Numbered from the stretch's first letter, positions 1-5,171 are shown. The stretch is 6,787 bases of DNA from an uncultured Clostridia bacterium (GCA_934631025.1 CAKTXR010000092.1:1-6787); one strand, 5' to 3'. Made by a program: numbers and translations. Notes: a model not told the origin generated them from the letters alone.

Positions 1-56
1 ATTATGAACGCCGCCGCCGCAATGGCTGCCGCGATTTTTACCGTGCGCGATTTCAT
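1..56 (-). CDS. N-terminus of a putative secreted or membrane protein (partial, runs off left edge)
   Basis: The minus strand has an ATG at 56-54 followed by 18 complete codons up to the window edge, reading MKSRTVKIAAAIAAAAFI. Two lysines and an arginine followed by an Ala/Ile-rich hydrophobic run is the usual n-region plus h-region of a signal peptide or N-terminal membrane anchor. A modest purine-rich stretch (GAGGCGAGAGAC) sits directly upstream and could be the ribosome binding site. The rest of the protein lies outside the window, so no function can be given. A spurious short frame remains possible in this GC-rich DNA. The signal-like N-terminus and the plausible ribosome binding site are the only support. 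Confidence 0.45.
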   Translation of the reverse strand, partial: MKSRTVKIAAAIAAAAFI

Positions 57-549
57 GTCTCTCGCCTCGCTTTCGGGGTTTGTGGGCGTTGTGCGCGCAT
101 CGGGGAGCGGCGCGCGTTGTTCCGCGCTGGCGCGGCGATGCGTCGGTTTGTTATTGGAGGTTAGTGAAATTGTGCGCCGGCGAAATGTTGCGTTTGGCCG
201 GTTATAGCGCCGGCACAGGCGTTTGTGCGCGCGGGGGCTGTTCTGCGGGACGCGGGCAGGGCTGTCGCGATGTTTTGCATTTCGTTCGCAACGGGGCTTG
301 GCGATTCTATTGCAGCGTTTTGCGTTTGGCTCACGCCTGCTGTTTGACGCATAGCGCCAAACAGAGCGGCTTGCGCAATGCTCCGTTCCTGTTCCGCGCG
401 GGTCGAGATCGCCTTAGTGCGTTCTCAAAGGCCGTGCGGTTATCGGGCTTGGCGGGTTCACTTCCGGATTGCGCGTTTCTTGTGGCGATCCCGACGGAGT
501 TCCCGACAAATGTCACGATGCAAGTCTCGCACGGAGACCCCGAAGAAGT

Positions 550-576
550 CCAGGAGGCGACCGGAAAGCCTCCTGG
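550..576. repeat. Perfect 9-bp inverted repeat (hairpin)
   Basis: CCAGGAGGC at 550-558 pairs exactly with GCCTCCTGG at 568-576 around a 9-nt loop. No T-run follows on either strand, so it is not a standard intrinsic terminator. One arm contains AGGAGG, but no start codon at suitable spacing opens a credible gene. Confidence 0.6.
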
Positions 577-718
577 GGGAAGGACAAGCCTTGAACAGAA
601 GCCATATCATTGCGCCGCGGCCTGTAAAGATGATGACTTTGCCGCAATCGAGCCGCAAGCCGATCGTGTTCCTCTGGCGCAGTAACTGCGTATTCGCTAT
701 GACGCCGCTGGGAGTACG

Positions 719-737
719 CTGGGGCTGCGCGCCCCAG
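719..737. repeat. Perfect 7-bp inverted repeat (hairpin)
   Basis: CTGGGGC at 719-725 and GCCCCAG at 731-737 pair perfectly around a 5-nt loop (TGCGC). It is very GC-rich and would be stable in RNA of either strand. No T-run follows. It lies 11 bases upstream of another hairpin at 749-769. Confidence 0.55.
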
Positions 738-748
738 ACTGCGCCAAA

Positions 749-769
749 GAGACCAGTCTCTCTGGACTC
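749..769. repeat. Imperfect inverted repeat (hairpin)
   Basis: CCAG at 753-756 pairs with CTGG at 762-765 around TCTCT. After one A/A mismatch the stem continues with 749-751 against 767-769. It is weaker than its neighbours and is listed because it is one of several hairpins in quick succession. Confidence 0.4.
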
Positions 770-849
770 TCTTCATTTGATTCGCGGCGTGAGTGCGCTT
801 TGCGCAGTAAACAATGTACGGATTCGCGCCGTCACTCGAGTACAACGGA

Positions 850-902
850 GACTTGCCCGACTCCAATAAGCGGAGGCCGCACTGCGGCTGGTCGGGCAAG
901 TC
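850..902. repeat. Perfect 12-bp stem enclosing a smaller 5-bp hairpin
   Basis: GACTTGCCCGAC at 850-861 is exactly complementary to GTCGGGCAAGTC at 891-902. Inside the 29-base interval a second hairpin forms from GCCGC (876-880) and GCGGC (884-888) around ACT. The left arm can also pair elsewhere: CCCGACTCC at 856-864 is the exact reverse complement of GGAGTCGGG at 967-975, so two exclusive structures are possible. No T-run follows on either strand. This is the strongest secondary structure in the left gene-less block. Confidence 0.65.
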
Positions 903-948
903 GTGTGACCGCACTAACGCGCCTGTTCGCTCGATTGTCCAGACTCGA

Positions 949-964
949 GCCGCCCCCAAGCGGC
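949..964. repeat. 5-bp GC inverted repeat
   Basis: GCCGC at 949-953 pairs with GCGGC at 960-964 around a 6-nt loop. Alone this would be unremarkable in GC-rich DNA. It sits between the 850-902 stem and the 1000-1016 hairpin and next to the 967-975 alternative pairing arm. Confidence 0.35.
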
Positions 965-999
965 GCGGAGTCGGGTTTCAGCGTGCGGAGCGGAGTGGA

Positions 1000-1016
1000 A
1001 GTGGGCACTGCCCACT
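1000..1016 (-). repeat. Hairpin over the stop codon of the 53-aa gene
   Basis: AGTGGGC at 1000-1006 pairs perfectly with GCCCACT at 1010-1016 around a 3-nt loop. The stop codon of the small minus-strand gene (1015-1017) overlaps the arm, so the structure would form in that transcript at its 3' end. A T-run is missing, so intrinsic termination would be weak. A role in 3'-end stability or Rho-dependent termination is equally possible. Confidence 0.5.
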
Positions 1017-1176
1017 AGGGCATCATGCTGGAGACTTTGCGCGCGATTTTGCTCGCGGTGCGCTCGGCCATCTTTTGCAGACGCTTGCGGTTGTGCCGGC
1101 TCATGCCCACCGCCGCCGCCGCGCCCACGCCGGCCATAATACCGACCGCCATGGCGCTCATGCTGGCAATCTTCAT
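1015..1176 (-). CDS. 53-aa small protein with hydrophobic N-terminus and basic tail
   Basis: ATG at 1176-1174, stop TAG at 1017-1015. The sequence begins MKIASMSAMAVGIMAGVGAA; residues 4-24 are a Gly/Ala/Met/Val-rich hydrophobic segment that fits one transmembrane helix or an uncleaved anchor. From about residue 26 it is strongly basic (MSRHNRKRLQKMAERTASKIARKV), so the tail probably faces the cytoplasm as an amphipathic helix. The ribosome binding site GGAGGGG lies inside the end of the upstream PRC-barrel gene, and the start overlaps that gene's stop as ATGA, so the two are very likely co-transcribed and translationally coupled. I do not recognise a named family with certainty; it resembles the short YtxH/DUF3918-like membrane proteins of Bacillota. 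A perfect hairpin covers the stop codon. Function unknown; membrane association is an inference from composition. Confidence 0.75.
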   Translation of the reverse strand: MKIASMSAMAVGIMAGVGAAAAVGMSRHNRKRLQKMAERTASKIARKVSSMMP

Positions 1177-1613
1177 GCTTCTTCCCCTCCTTCCGGCGTG
1201 TCGATGACGACTTCTCCGCTCGCCCGCACGGAAAAGCGGCCGATGCGCACGCGCCCGCTCGAAAAATCATCGAACAGCCCGCGCGACAGTTCAAGCATAT
1301 GAATGTCCAGCGTGTCCTCGTCGATCAGCACGTCGGTGATCGCGCCCAGCCGCGCGCCGTCGGTGGAAATCGCCCGCCGCGGCCAGAACGCTTCCGGCAG
1401 CTGCGCGCGCTTTCCCGGCGCATGGACGAGCATCGCCACCTCGCCGATCGCGTCCACCTGACCGCGCTCGATCATCCGCGCGCCCGTTCCGCTGCTGAAA
1501 TAGATGCGCTCGAGATGATCGAGCTGCTCGTCCGGCGTCGCCTGACAGACGTACCCCAGCGGCCTGCACCCCAAAATGACTGGCAGGCCGATCAGCGTTC
1601 TCGCGCTCTTCAT
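1173..1613 (-). CDS. PRC-barrel domain protein
   Basis: This 146-residue soluble protein (MKSARTLIGLPVILGCRPLG...) has two PRC-barrel-like units. The first covers about residues 5-60, where LIGLPVILGCRPLGYV followed by LERIYFSS matches the family's opening beta strands. The second covers about 78-138, where RRAISTDGARLGAITDVLIDEDTLDI gives the typical 'G..lG.v.dv.iD..t..i..lel' pattern. PRC-barrels occur in the photosynthetic reaction centre H subunit, in RimM, and in small YlmC/YmxH-type proteins of spore-formers; the last group is the closest in size. The start at 1613 is chosen because AAGGAAGGG stands about 7 bases before it; an in-frame ATG 10 codons upstream lacks this. The gene overlaps the following 53-aa gene by ATGA. 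No metal-binding or catalytic residues are evident, so it is more likely an adaptor or structural protein than an enzyme. Confidence 0.85.
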   Translation of the reverse strand: MKSARTLIGLPVILGCRPLGYVCQATPDEQLDHLERIYFSSGTGARMIERGQVDAIGEVAMLVHAPGKRAQLPEAFWPRRAISTDGARLGAITDVLIDEDTLDIHMLELSRGLFDDFSSGRVRIGRFSVRASGEVVIDTPEGGEEA

Positions 1614-1738
1614 GCCGCATCCCTTCCTTCGCGTCGCTTGCAATGCGCTTCGGCCTTAACAGTGTCGCCGCGCCGCCGCGTCGCTATGAGCGGAAATTGA
1701 CGGCAGTGAAGTCTATCTTTAGTCCATAAAGTTCTATG

Positions 1739-1769
1739 CGCTTTTTCGTTGCGCCGGTTCGGAAAAGCG
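1739..1769. promoter_or_regulatory. Candidate operator: 10-bp inverted repeat around the -35 hexamer
   Basis: CGCTTTTTCG at 1739-1748 and CGGAAAAGCG at 1760-1769 are inverted copies matching at 9 of 10 positions, separated by 11 bases. Half-site centres are 21 bp apart, about two helical turns, which suits a dimeric DNA-binding protein. The -35 hexamer sits in the spacer and the right arm ends two bases before the -10 hexamer, so a bound protein would block or contact RNA polymerase. The adjacent AraC-type regulator is the obvious candidate ligand, but AraC proteins often use direct repeats, so a different repressor is possible. A smaller palindrome (CTTTA/TAAAG, 1717-1731) lies just upstream. 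Confidence 0.5.
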
Positions 1770-1777
1770 GTTATAAT
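1749..1777 (+). promoter_or_regulatory. Sigma-A-type promoter for the araC-GH5-transporter operon
   Basis: A perfect -10 hexamer TATAAT lies at 1772-1777, and TTGCGC at 1749-1754 stands in the -35 position with an exact 17-bp spacer. The -35 keeps the TTG core but is otherwise poor, which suits a regulated promoter. Transcription would start near 1784, giving a short leader of about 25 bases that contains the ribosome binding site AAGGAGG (1792-1798). I see no equally convincing promoter for the divergent PRC-barrel gene in 1614-1740. Confidence 0.7.
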
Positions 1778-1809
1778 AGGAGGGAACAGGGAAGGAGGAC
1801 AGGCGCGCC

Positions 1810-2544
1810 ATGGATATACTGGTCACCGTCACACGGGAGAATACGCGCGTCTTTCCCATGCACCGCCATGTCGTCTGGGAGGTCATGCTCTATACGGCGG
1901 GCGTGGGCGCGCTGAAAACCGACGCGGGCGATTTTCCCTTTCGTGTGGGTACGGTGATCGCCGTGCCGCCGCACCTTCGGCACGGTTCGTGCGCCGACAG
2001 CGCTTTTGTGAATATCTGCGTTCACGCGCCGCTGCCGCTGGGCGAGGAGCGCGTGCGCGTGATCGAGCGCGCCGACGGGAAAATTCGCGCGCTGTTTGAG
2101 CTGATCCGCGATTGCCATTTCGAGGGCGGCGAGACGGCGGGCGTGCTGCCGCCGCTGGTCATGGCGCTCTCTCAGCTGATCGCATGCAGCGAGTCGGAAA
2201 AGAACGACGGTGTGCGCGCGCTTCACGATCGGCTCATCGCCGAGTTTTACCGCTGCGATCTCAACGTGGCGGCGCTGATCGAGCAGACCGGCTATGCCGA
2301 CGACTACCTGCGCACGCTGTTTCTGCGCCGCTATGGCCGAACGCCGCGCGCGCTGCTGGAGGAAACGCGCATGAACTACGCGCAGTCGCTGCTCGATACC
2401 TATCGCGGCGCGCTGAGCGTGGCCGAGACGGCGCGGCAATGCGGCTATCGCGACGCGCTCTATTTTTCGCGGCGCTTCAAAAAGTATGCCGGCCTTTCGC
2501 CGGAGCAATACATAAAAAATCAGGAAAGAGGAGAACACACATGA
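1810..2544 (+). CDS. AraC-family transcriptional regulator
   Basis: The 244-residue protein has the two-part AraC layout. Residues 1-75 form a cupin-like sensor: MHRHVVWEVMLYTAG (17-31) supplies the typical histidines, and RVGTVIAVPPHLRHG (45-59) is the usual 'G d...ipP...H' strand. The C-terminal DNA-binding domain holds two helix-turn-helix units, at about 150-178 (LNVAALIEQTGYADDYLRTLFLRRYGRTP) and 203-234, where GYRDALYFSRRFKKYAGLSPEQY is the classic AraC signature. Such proteins bind a sugar or other small ligand and switch nearby catabolic genes. It is the first gene of the operon and its stop overlaps the GH5 start by ATGA, so it probably controls its own operon through the palindrome at the promoter. 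AAGGAGG lies 11 bases before the ATG, slightly far, but no better start is available. The ligand is not evident from sequence. Confidence 0.92.
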   Translation: MDILVTVTRENTRVFPMHRHVVWEVMLYTAGVGALKTDAGDFPFRVGTVIAVPPHLRHGSCADSAFVNICVHAPLPLGEERVRVIERADGKIRALFELIRDCHFEGGETAGVLPPLVMALSQLIACSESEKNDGVRALHDRLIAEFYRCDLNVAALIEQTGYADDYLRTLFLRRYGRTPRALLEETRMNYAQSLLDTYRGALSVAETARQCGYRDALYFSRRFKKYAGLSPEQYIKNQERGEHT

Positions 2545-3641
2545 AGAAAATCGAGGGCTTTTCCCGCGGCATGGGCATCGGCGGCTGGCTGACCAACTAC
2601 AAGCGCTTCAACGTGCTGCCGGACGCGTGGCGTATGCCCATCACCATCGGCGATATGGAGCATTTTGAAAGCTACATCACCGAGTCGGACGTAAAAAACA
2701 TCGCGTCCATGGGGCTGGATCACATCCGGCTGGGTTTCGATCAGGTCGTCGTCGAGGAGGTCGACCGCCCCTACGTCTATCGCGGCGAAATCTTCGCGAT
2801 CATCCGCCGCTTTGTCGAGCAGTGCGAAAAGTATCGCCTGAACGTCGTGCTCAATCTCCACAAGGCCATTGGCAATTACTGCGACATTGCCGAAAAGGTG
2901 ACGCTGTTCGATTCGGCCGAGCTTCAGGATCGCTTCGTCGCGCTGTGGGTCGAGTTTGAAAGGCGCTTCGCCGACAAGCCGCAGGTGATGTTCGAGCTGC
3001 TCAACGAGGTGCGCGACATCGATCCCAACGCGTGGAACGACCTCGCCGAGCGCACCATCGGGGCCATCCGCGCGATCAACCCTGCGCGCCGCATCATCGT
3101 GGGCGGCACCTGCTGGAATAGCCCCGACACGCTCGACCGGCTGCGCGTCTATGACGACGAGAACGTGATTTACACCTTCCACACCTATTCGCCGTTCGAA
3201 TTCACGCATCAGCGAGGCGTTTTGCAGGCCGCGCCGCTCTACTACAACCGCGCCATGCCGTGGCCGTGCGACGACATCGAGCGCTATCGCGACTATCACC
3301 GCCTGATCAGCGGCCGCGACAACGTGTACGCCGAGTTTGACCGCATGGACATCGACTTTATCCGCCATGAGCTGCGCGGCGCGGTCGCGTTCGTCAAGGC
3401 GCATCCCGACAAGATCCTCTGGTGTGGCGAGTTCGGCACGATTCGCCACTGCGAGGTGACCTCGCGCGAAAACTGGATGCGCGACGTGATCGCGGTGCTT
3501 CATGAGAACGACATGCCGTACTGCGTCTGGAACTACCTCTCCACGCCCAACGACGGCAACCGCTTCAGTCTGGTGGACGACGATCGCCGTCAGATCGTCA
3601 GCGAGCGGATGCTGCGCGTGATTCGCGGCGAGGAGGCCTGA
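2541..3641 (+). CDS. Glycoside hydrolase family 5 (cellulase-like) enzyme, cytoplasmic
   Basis: A 366-residue (beta/alpha)8-barrel glycosidase. Retaining GH5 enzymes use two glutamates: the acid/base is E156 in MFELLNEVRD and the nucleophile is E297 in LWCGEFGTIRH. Other expected residues are present: R63 (DHIRLGFD), H107 (VVLNLHKA), H214 and Y216 (TFHTYSPFEF) and W330 (YCVWNY). There is no signal peptide; the chain starts MKKIEGFSRGMGIGGWLTNY and the length equals a bare catalytic domain with no carbohydrate-binding module or dockerin. It should therefore act inside the cell on imported oligosaccharides, perhaps beta-glucosides or cello/manno-oligosaccharides; substrate cannot be read from the sequence. 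AGGAG (2529-2533) lies 7 bases before the ATG, inside the end of the araC gene, giving translational coupling. A membrane protein gene follows after one base. Confidence 0.92.
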   Translation: MKKIEGFSRGMGIGGWLTNYKRFNVLPDAWRMPITIGDMEHFESYITESDVKNIASMGLDHIRLGFDQVVVEEVDRPYVYRGEIFAIIRRFVEQCEKYRLNVVLNLHKAIGNYCDIAEKVTLFDSAELQDRFVALWVEFERRFADKPQVMFELLNEVRDIDPNAWNDLAERTIGAIRAINPARRIIVGGTCWNSPDTLDRLRVYDDENVIYTFHTYSPFEFTHQRGVLQAAPLYYNRAMPWPCDDIERYRDYHRLISGRDNVYAEFDRMDIDFIRHELRGAVAFVKAHPDKILWCGEFGTIRHCEVTSRENWMRDVIAVLHENDMPYCVWNYLSTPNDGNRFSLVDDDRRQIVSERMLRVIRGEEA

Positions 3642-3642
3642 T

Positions 3643-4491
3643 ATGAAATACGCGCTTCTGGCGCTCTCGATGGGCGCGGCCGTGACGAAGAACATGATTT
3701 CGCGTGCGGGCAAGGCGGCGTTCGGCTCGGGGCGGGGGATGTTGCGCGCCAATATGGCCACGGCGGTGCTCGGGCTGGTCGTGTTCGCCGTATCGGGGCT
3801 GAATTTCTCGTTTTTCAGCGCCGATATACTGCTGCTGGCCGCGCTCTACGGCCTGCTCACGCTGCTCTCGCAGACGCTGCACATCATCGCAGTGCGCACC
3901 GGCCCCGTGTCGGTCTGCTCGCTGATCTATGCCAGTGGTTTCCTCATTCCGACAATTTTTTCGACGATTGCCTATGGCGAGCCGTTTTCGCTCGGGCGCG
4001 GGCTGGGCGTGGCGCTGCTGCTCTTTTCCATCGTGCTGGTCAGCGCGCCCTCCGCGTCGAGCCATGGCAAGATGTGGCTGCTGCCCGCGTTCGGCGCGAT
4101 GGCGGCGACGGGCGGCGTGGGCGTGCTGCAAAAGCTGTTCCGCGCGGCGCATCCCGAGGCGGGCATGAATGAGTTCCTCTTCGCGGCATTCGGCGCGATG
4201 CTGCTCATATCGCTGGCGCTCTATCCCGCCTTCCGCGAGTCGAGTGAGCGCGTTAAGGGCGCGCCGCTGATGACGCTCATCCTCGCCGTCACCATGGTGA
4301 CGGTTAACAAGCTGAACCTGTATCTCTCCGGCGCGCTGCCGGGCGCGGTGTTCTTTCCGTGCATCAACGGCGGCAATATGGCGCTCACGGCGGTGGCCGC
4401 GGCCATCGTCTTTAAGGAGAAGCTCAAGCCCAGCCAGATCGCCGGCGTGGTCGGTGCGGCGGCGGCGATTGTGCTTATCGCGGTTCTGTGA
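3643..4491 (+). CDS. DMT-superfamily (EamA-like) membrane transporter
   Basis: A 282-residue, strongly hydrophobic protein with about ten membrane helices. It shows the duplicated EamA layout of the drug/metabolite transporter superfamily: each half ends with a short polar loop containing Glu and then a Gly/Ala-rich helix (YGEPFSLGRGLGVALLLFSI at 111-130; FKEKLKPSQIAGVVGAAAAI at 257-276). The polar stretch SSERVKGA (200-207) is probably a cytoplasmic loop. DMT proteins exchange or export small metabolites such as amino acids, nucleotide sugars or drugs, and some move sugars. AGGAGG (3631-3636) is 6 bases from the ATG and only one base separates it from the GH5 stop, so it belongs to the same operon. 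Transport of the hydrolase's substrate or product is a reasonable guess, but direction and cargo are unknown. An intrinsic terminator follows 15 bases after the stop. Confidence 0.88.
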   Translation: MKYALLALSMGAAVTKNMISRAGKAAFGSGRGMLRANMATAVLGLVVFAVSGLNFSFFSADILLLAALYGLLTLLSQTLHIIAVRTGPVSVCSLIYASGFLIPTIFSTIAYGEPFSLGRGLGVALLLFSIVLVSAPSASSHGKMWLLPAFGAMAATGGVGVLQKLFRAAHPEAGMNEFLFAAFGAMLLISLALYPAFRESSERVKGAPLMTLILAVTMVTVNKLNLYLSGALPGAVFFPCINGGNMALTAVAAAIVFKEKLKPSQIAGVVGAAAAIVLIAVL

Positions 4492-4506
4492 CCCTGTAAT
4501 ATGAAG

Positions 4507-4543
4507 AAGCAGCCCTCGAGTCATCGGCTCGGGGGCTGCTTTT
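4507..4543 (+). terminator. Intrinsic terminator of the araC-GH5-transporter operon
   Basis: The left arm 4507-4520 (AAGCAGCCCTCGAG) pairs over 14 bp, with one T-G wobble, to 4528-4541 around a 7-nt loop, followed by a short T-run (4540-4543). It lies 15 bases after the transporter stop codon. A weaker 4-bp hairpin followed by six Ts (4558-4574) may be a backup. Confidence 0.85.
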
Positions 4544-4669
4544 GTATATGTACGATTCGGCAAAGCCGTTTTTTGACGGAGGATTGGACTGTCGTGCATG
4601 ACGCGTGAGAAGTCCATGCAGGCGTTTCGGAATGAGCGATTGCGCTGTTCGCGTCGCAGTTCGTACGCT

Positions 4670-4743
4670 CTTCGCATGAGACAGTCGAATCGATTTCGTC
4701 GCGTTAGTCCAGCATGCACCATGTTTTGTGCGTGATGCCGGCG
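4670..4743. repeat. Diverged repeat unit A
   Basis: Begins with CTTCGCATGAGACAGTCGAA (4670-4689) and carries ATGTTTTG 51 bases later (4721-4728), followed by TGCGTGATGCCGGCG. It is the most diverged of the three composite units, and its order and spacing match units B and C. Confidence 0.45.
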
Positions 4744-4804
4744 TATTCGCGCCATTCACTGCTTCGTATGCGCCGGTCAAAGAAGTGAGCGCCGTTTTCC
4801 AATG

Positions 4805-4880
4805 TTTCACATGAGCCAGTCGAAAAAGCCTGCCGTGTTGAATCGCTGTGTGCCGCGTTTTGCCCGCAAAGCCTGCGTGC
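4805..4880. repeat. Diverged repeat unit B
   Basis: Begins with TTTCACATGAGCCAGTCGAA (4805-4824) and carries GCGTTTTG exactly 50 bases later (4855-4862). Aligned without gaps, 4805-4862 matches 4903-4960 at about 37 of 58 positions by hand count, with many differences being transitions. Confidence 0.5.
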
Positions 4881-4902
4881 ATTTGCGCCGTGCTCCCCAG
4901 TG

Positions 4903-4977
4903 CTTCGCTCGAATCAGCTGAAAAACTCCATTCCGTTGATTCACTGTATAGCGCGTTTTGTTTGTAAGGCTCGCACC
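4903..4977. repeat. Diverged repeat unit C
   Basis: Begins with CTTCGCTCGAATCAGCTGAA (4903-4922) and carries GCGTTTTG 50 bases later (4953-4960), followed by TTTGTAAGGCTCGCACC. It pairs with unit B 98 bases upstream, and further single copies of the first motif lie at 4991 and 5055. Confidence 0.5.
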
Positions 4978-5127
4978 CGTCCACGCTGTGCTTCGCCTGA
5001 ACCAAGATACAGCCGCCGCGAGCAGCGTTCAGTCGTTCCACGCCCATAGCGGCGCATCGCATGAGCCGATCGTAAAGCCCGTGCCCGAAAACCGTTGCAC
5101 GCTGCGCCACAGCATGGACAATTCGGC

Positions 5128-5163
5128 AAAAAAATCCTCCCGCAGATACGCCCGCGAGAGGAT
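5128..5163 (-). terminator. Intrinsic terminator after the cinA-PHP pair
   Basis: Read on the minus strand, ATCCTCTCGC (5163-5154) pairs over 10 bp, with one T-G wobble, with GCGGGAGGAT (5143-5134) around a 10-nt loop, and is followed at once by a run of seven Ts (5134-5128, the first shared with the stem). It starts 8 bases after the PHP stop codon. This is a textbook strong Rho-independent terminator. Confidence 0.9.
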
Positions 5164-5171
5164 CGAAAAAC

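Larger units (their letters stand above)
57..1014. other. Gene-less block rich in inverted repeats
   Basis: About 960 bases between two minus-strand genes hold no frame I believe. The open frames on both strands are rich in Arg, Ala, Ser and Cys, show no domain I recognise, overlap one another and lack good ribosome binding sites. The right half (about 545-1016) contains at least six compact inverted repeats, listed separately, and a short direct-repeat pattern (GCGCAGTAA at 677-685 and 802-810, each followed by ATTCGC and GAGTAC). The left half (57-540) shows no clear structure beyond a loose likeness around 315-337 to a motif in the block at 4544-5127. It could be a long untranslated region, a structured RNA locus, or decayed repeat or gene DNA. 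Confidence 0.6.
4544..5127. other. Gene-less block between two terminators, containing diverged repeats
   Basis: This stretch lies between the plus-strand operon terminator and the minus-strand cinA/PHP terminator, so no transcript is expected to need it. Open frames here have shadow-like composition and no good ribosome binding sites. Its main content is a family of diverged repeats: a motif close to CTTCGCATGAGCCAGTCGAA begins near 4625, 4670, 4762, 4805, 4903, 4991 and 5055, and in three cases is followed about 50 bases later by a second motif resembling GCGTTTTG (4721, 4855, 4953). The words ATTCGGCAAA at 4555-4564 and 5121-5130 bracket the block as exact direct repeats, possibly by chance. 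Confidence 0.6.

Noticed and set aside
80..869. Long plus-strand open frames (80-685 and 378-869)
   Set aside because: They overlap in different frames, are rich in Arg/Cys/Ser with no recognisable domain, and lack convincing ribosome binding sites. GC-rich DNA keeps such frames open by chance.
513..959. Minus-strand open frame of 148 codons
   Set aside because: It runs through several strong hairpins, has no ribosome binding site and no family resemblance; more likely a product of low stop-codon frequency.
1614..1740. Promoter for the divergent PRC-barrel gene
   Set aside because: Candidates such as TAGACT or CATAGC lack a matching -35 at 16-18 bases; a promoter must exist but I cannot place it.
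4558..4574. Second terminator for the plus-strand operon
   Set aside because: CGGC/GCCG with six Ts is terminator-like, but a 4-bp stem with a 3-nt loop is too weak to call by itself; noted as a possible backup.
2520..4755. Long minus-strand open frames opposite the GH5 and transporter genes
   Set aside because: They are antisense shadows. The plus-strand genes have clear domains, catalytic residues and ribosome binding sites; the antisense products are low-complexity and Arg/His/Asp-rich.
4625..5074. CRISPR array
   Set aside because: Repeats are only about 60-70% alike, spacing is irregular (43 to 98 bases) and no cas genes are nearby.
4475..5110. 211-codon minus-strand open frame in the right gene-less block
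   Set aside because: It would cross the operon terminator and the diverged repeats, shows no domain, and has no good ribosome binding site.
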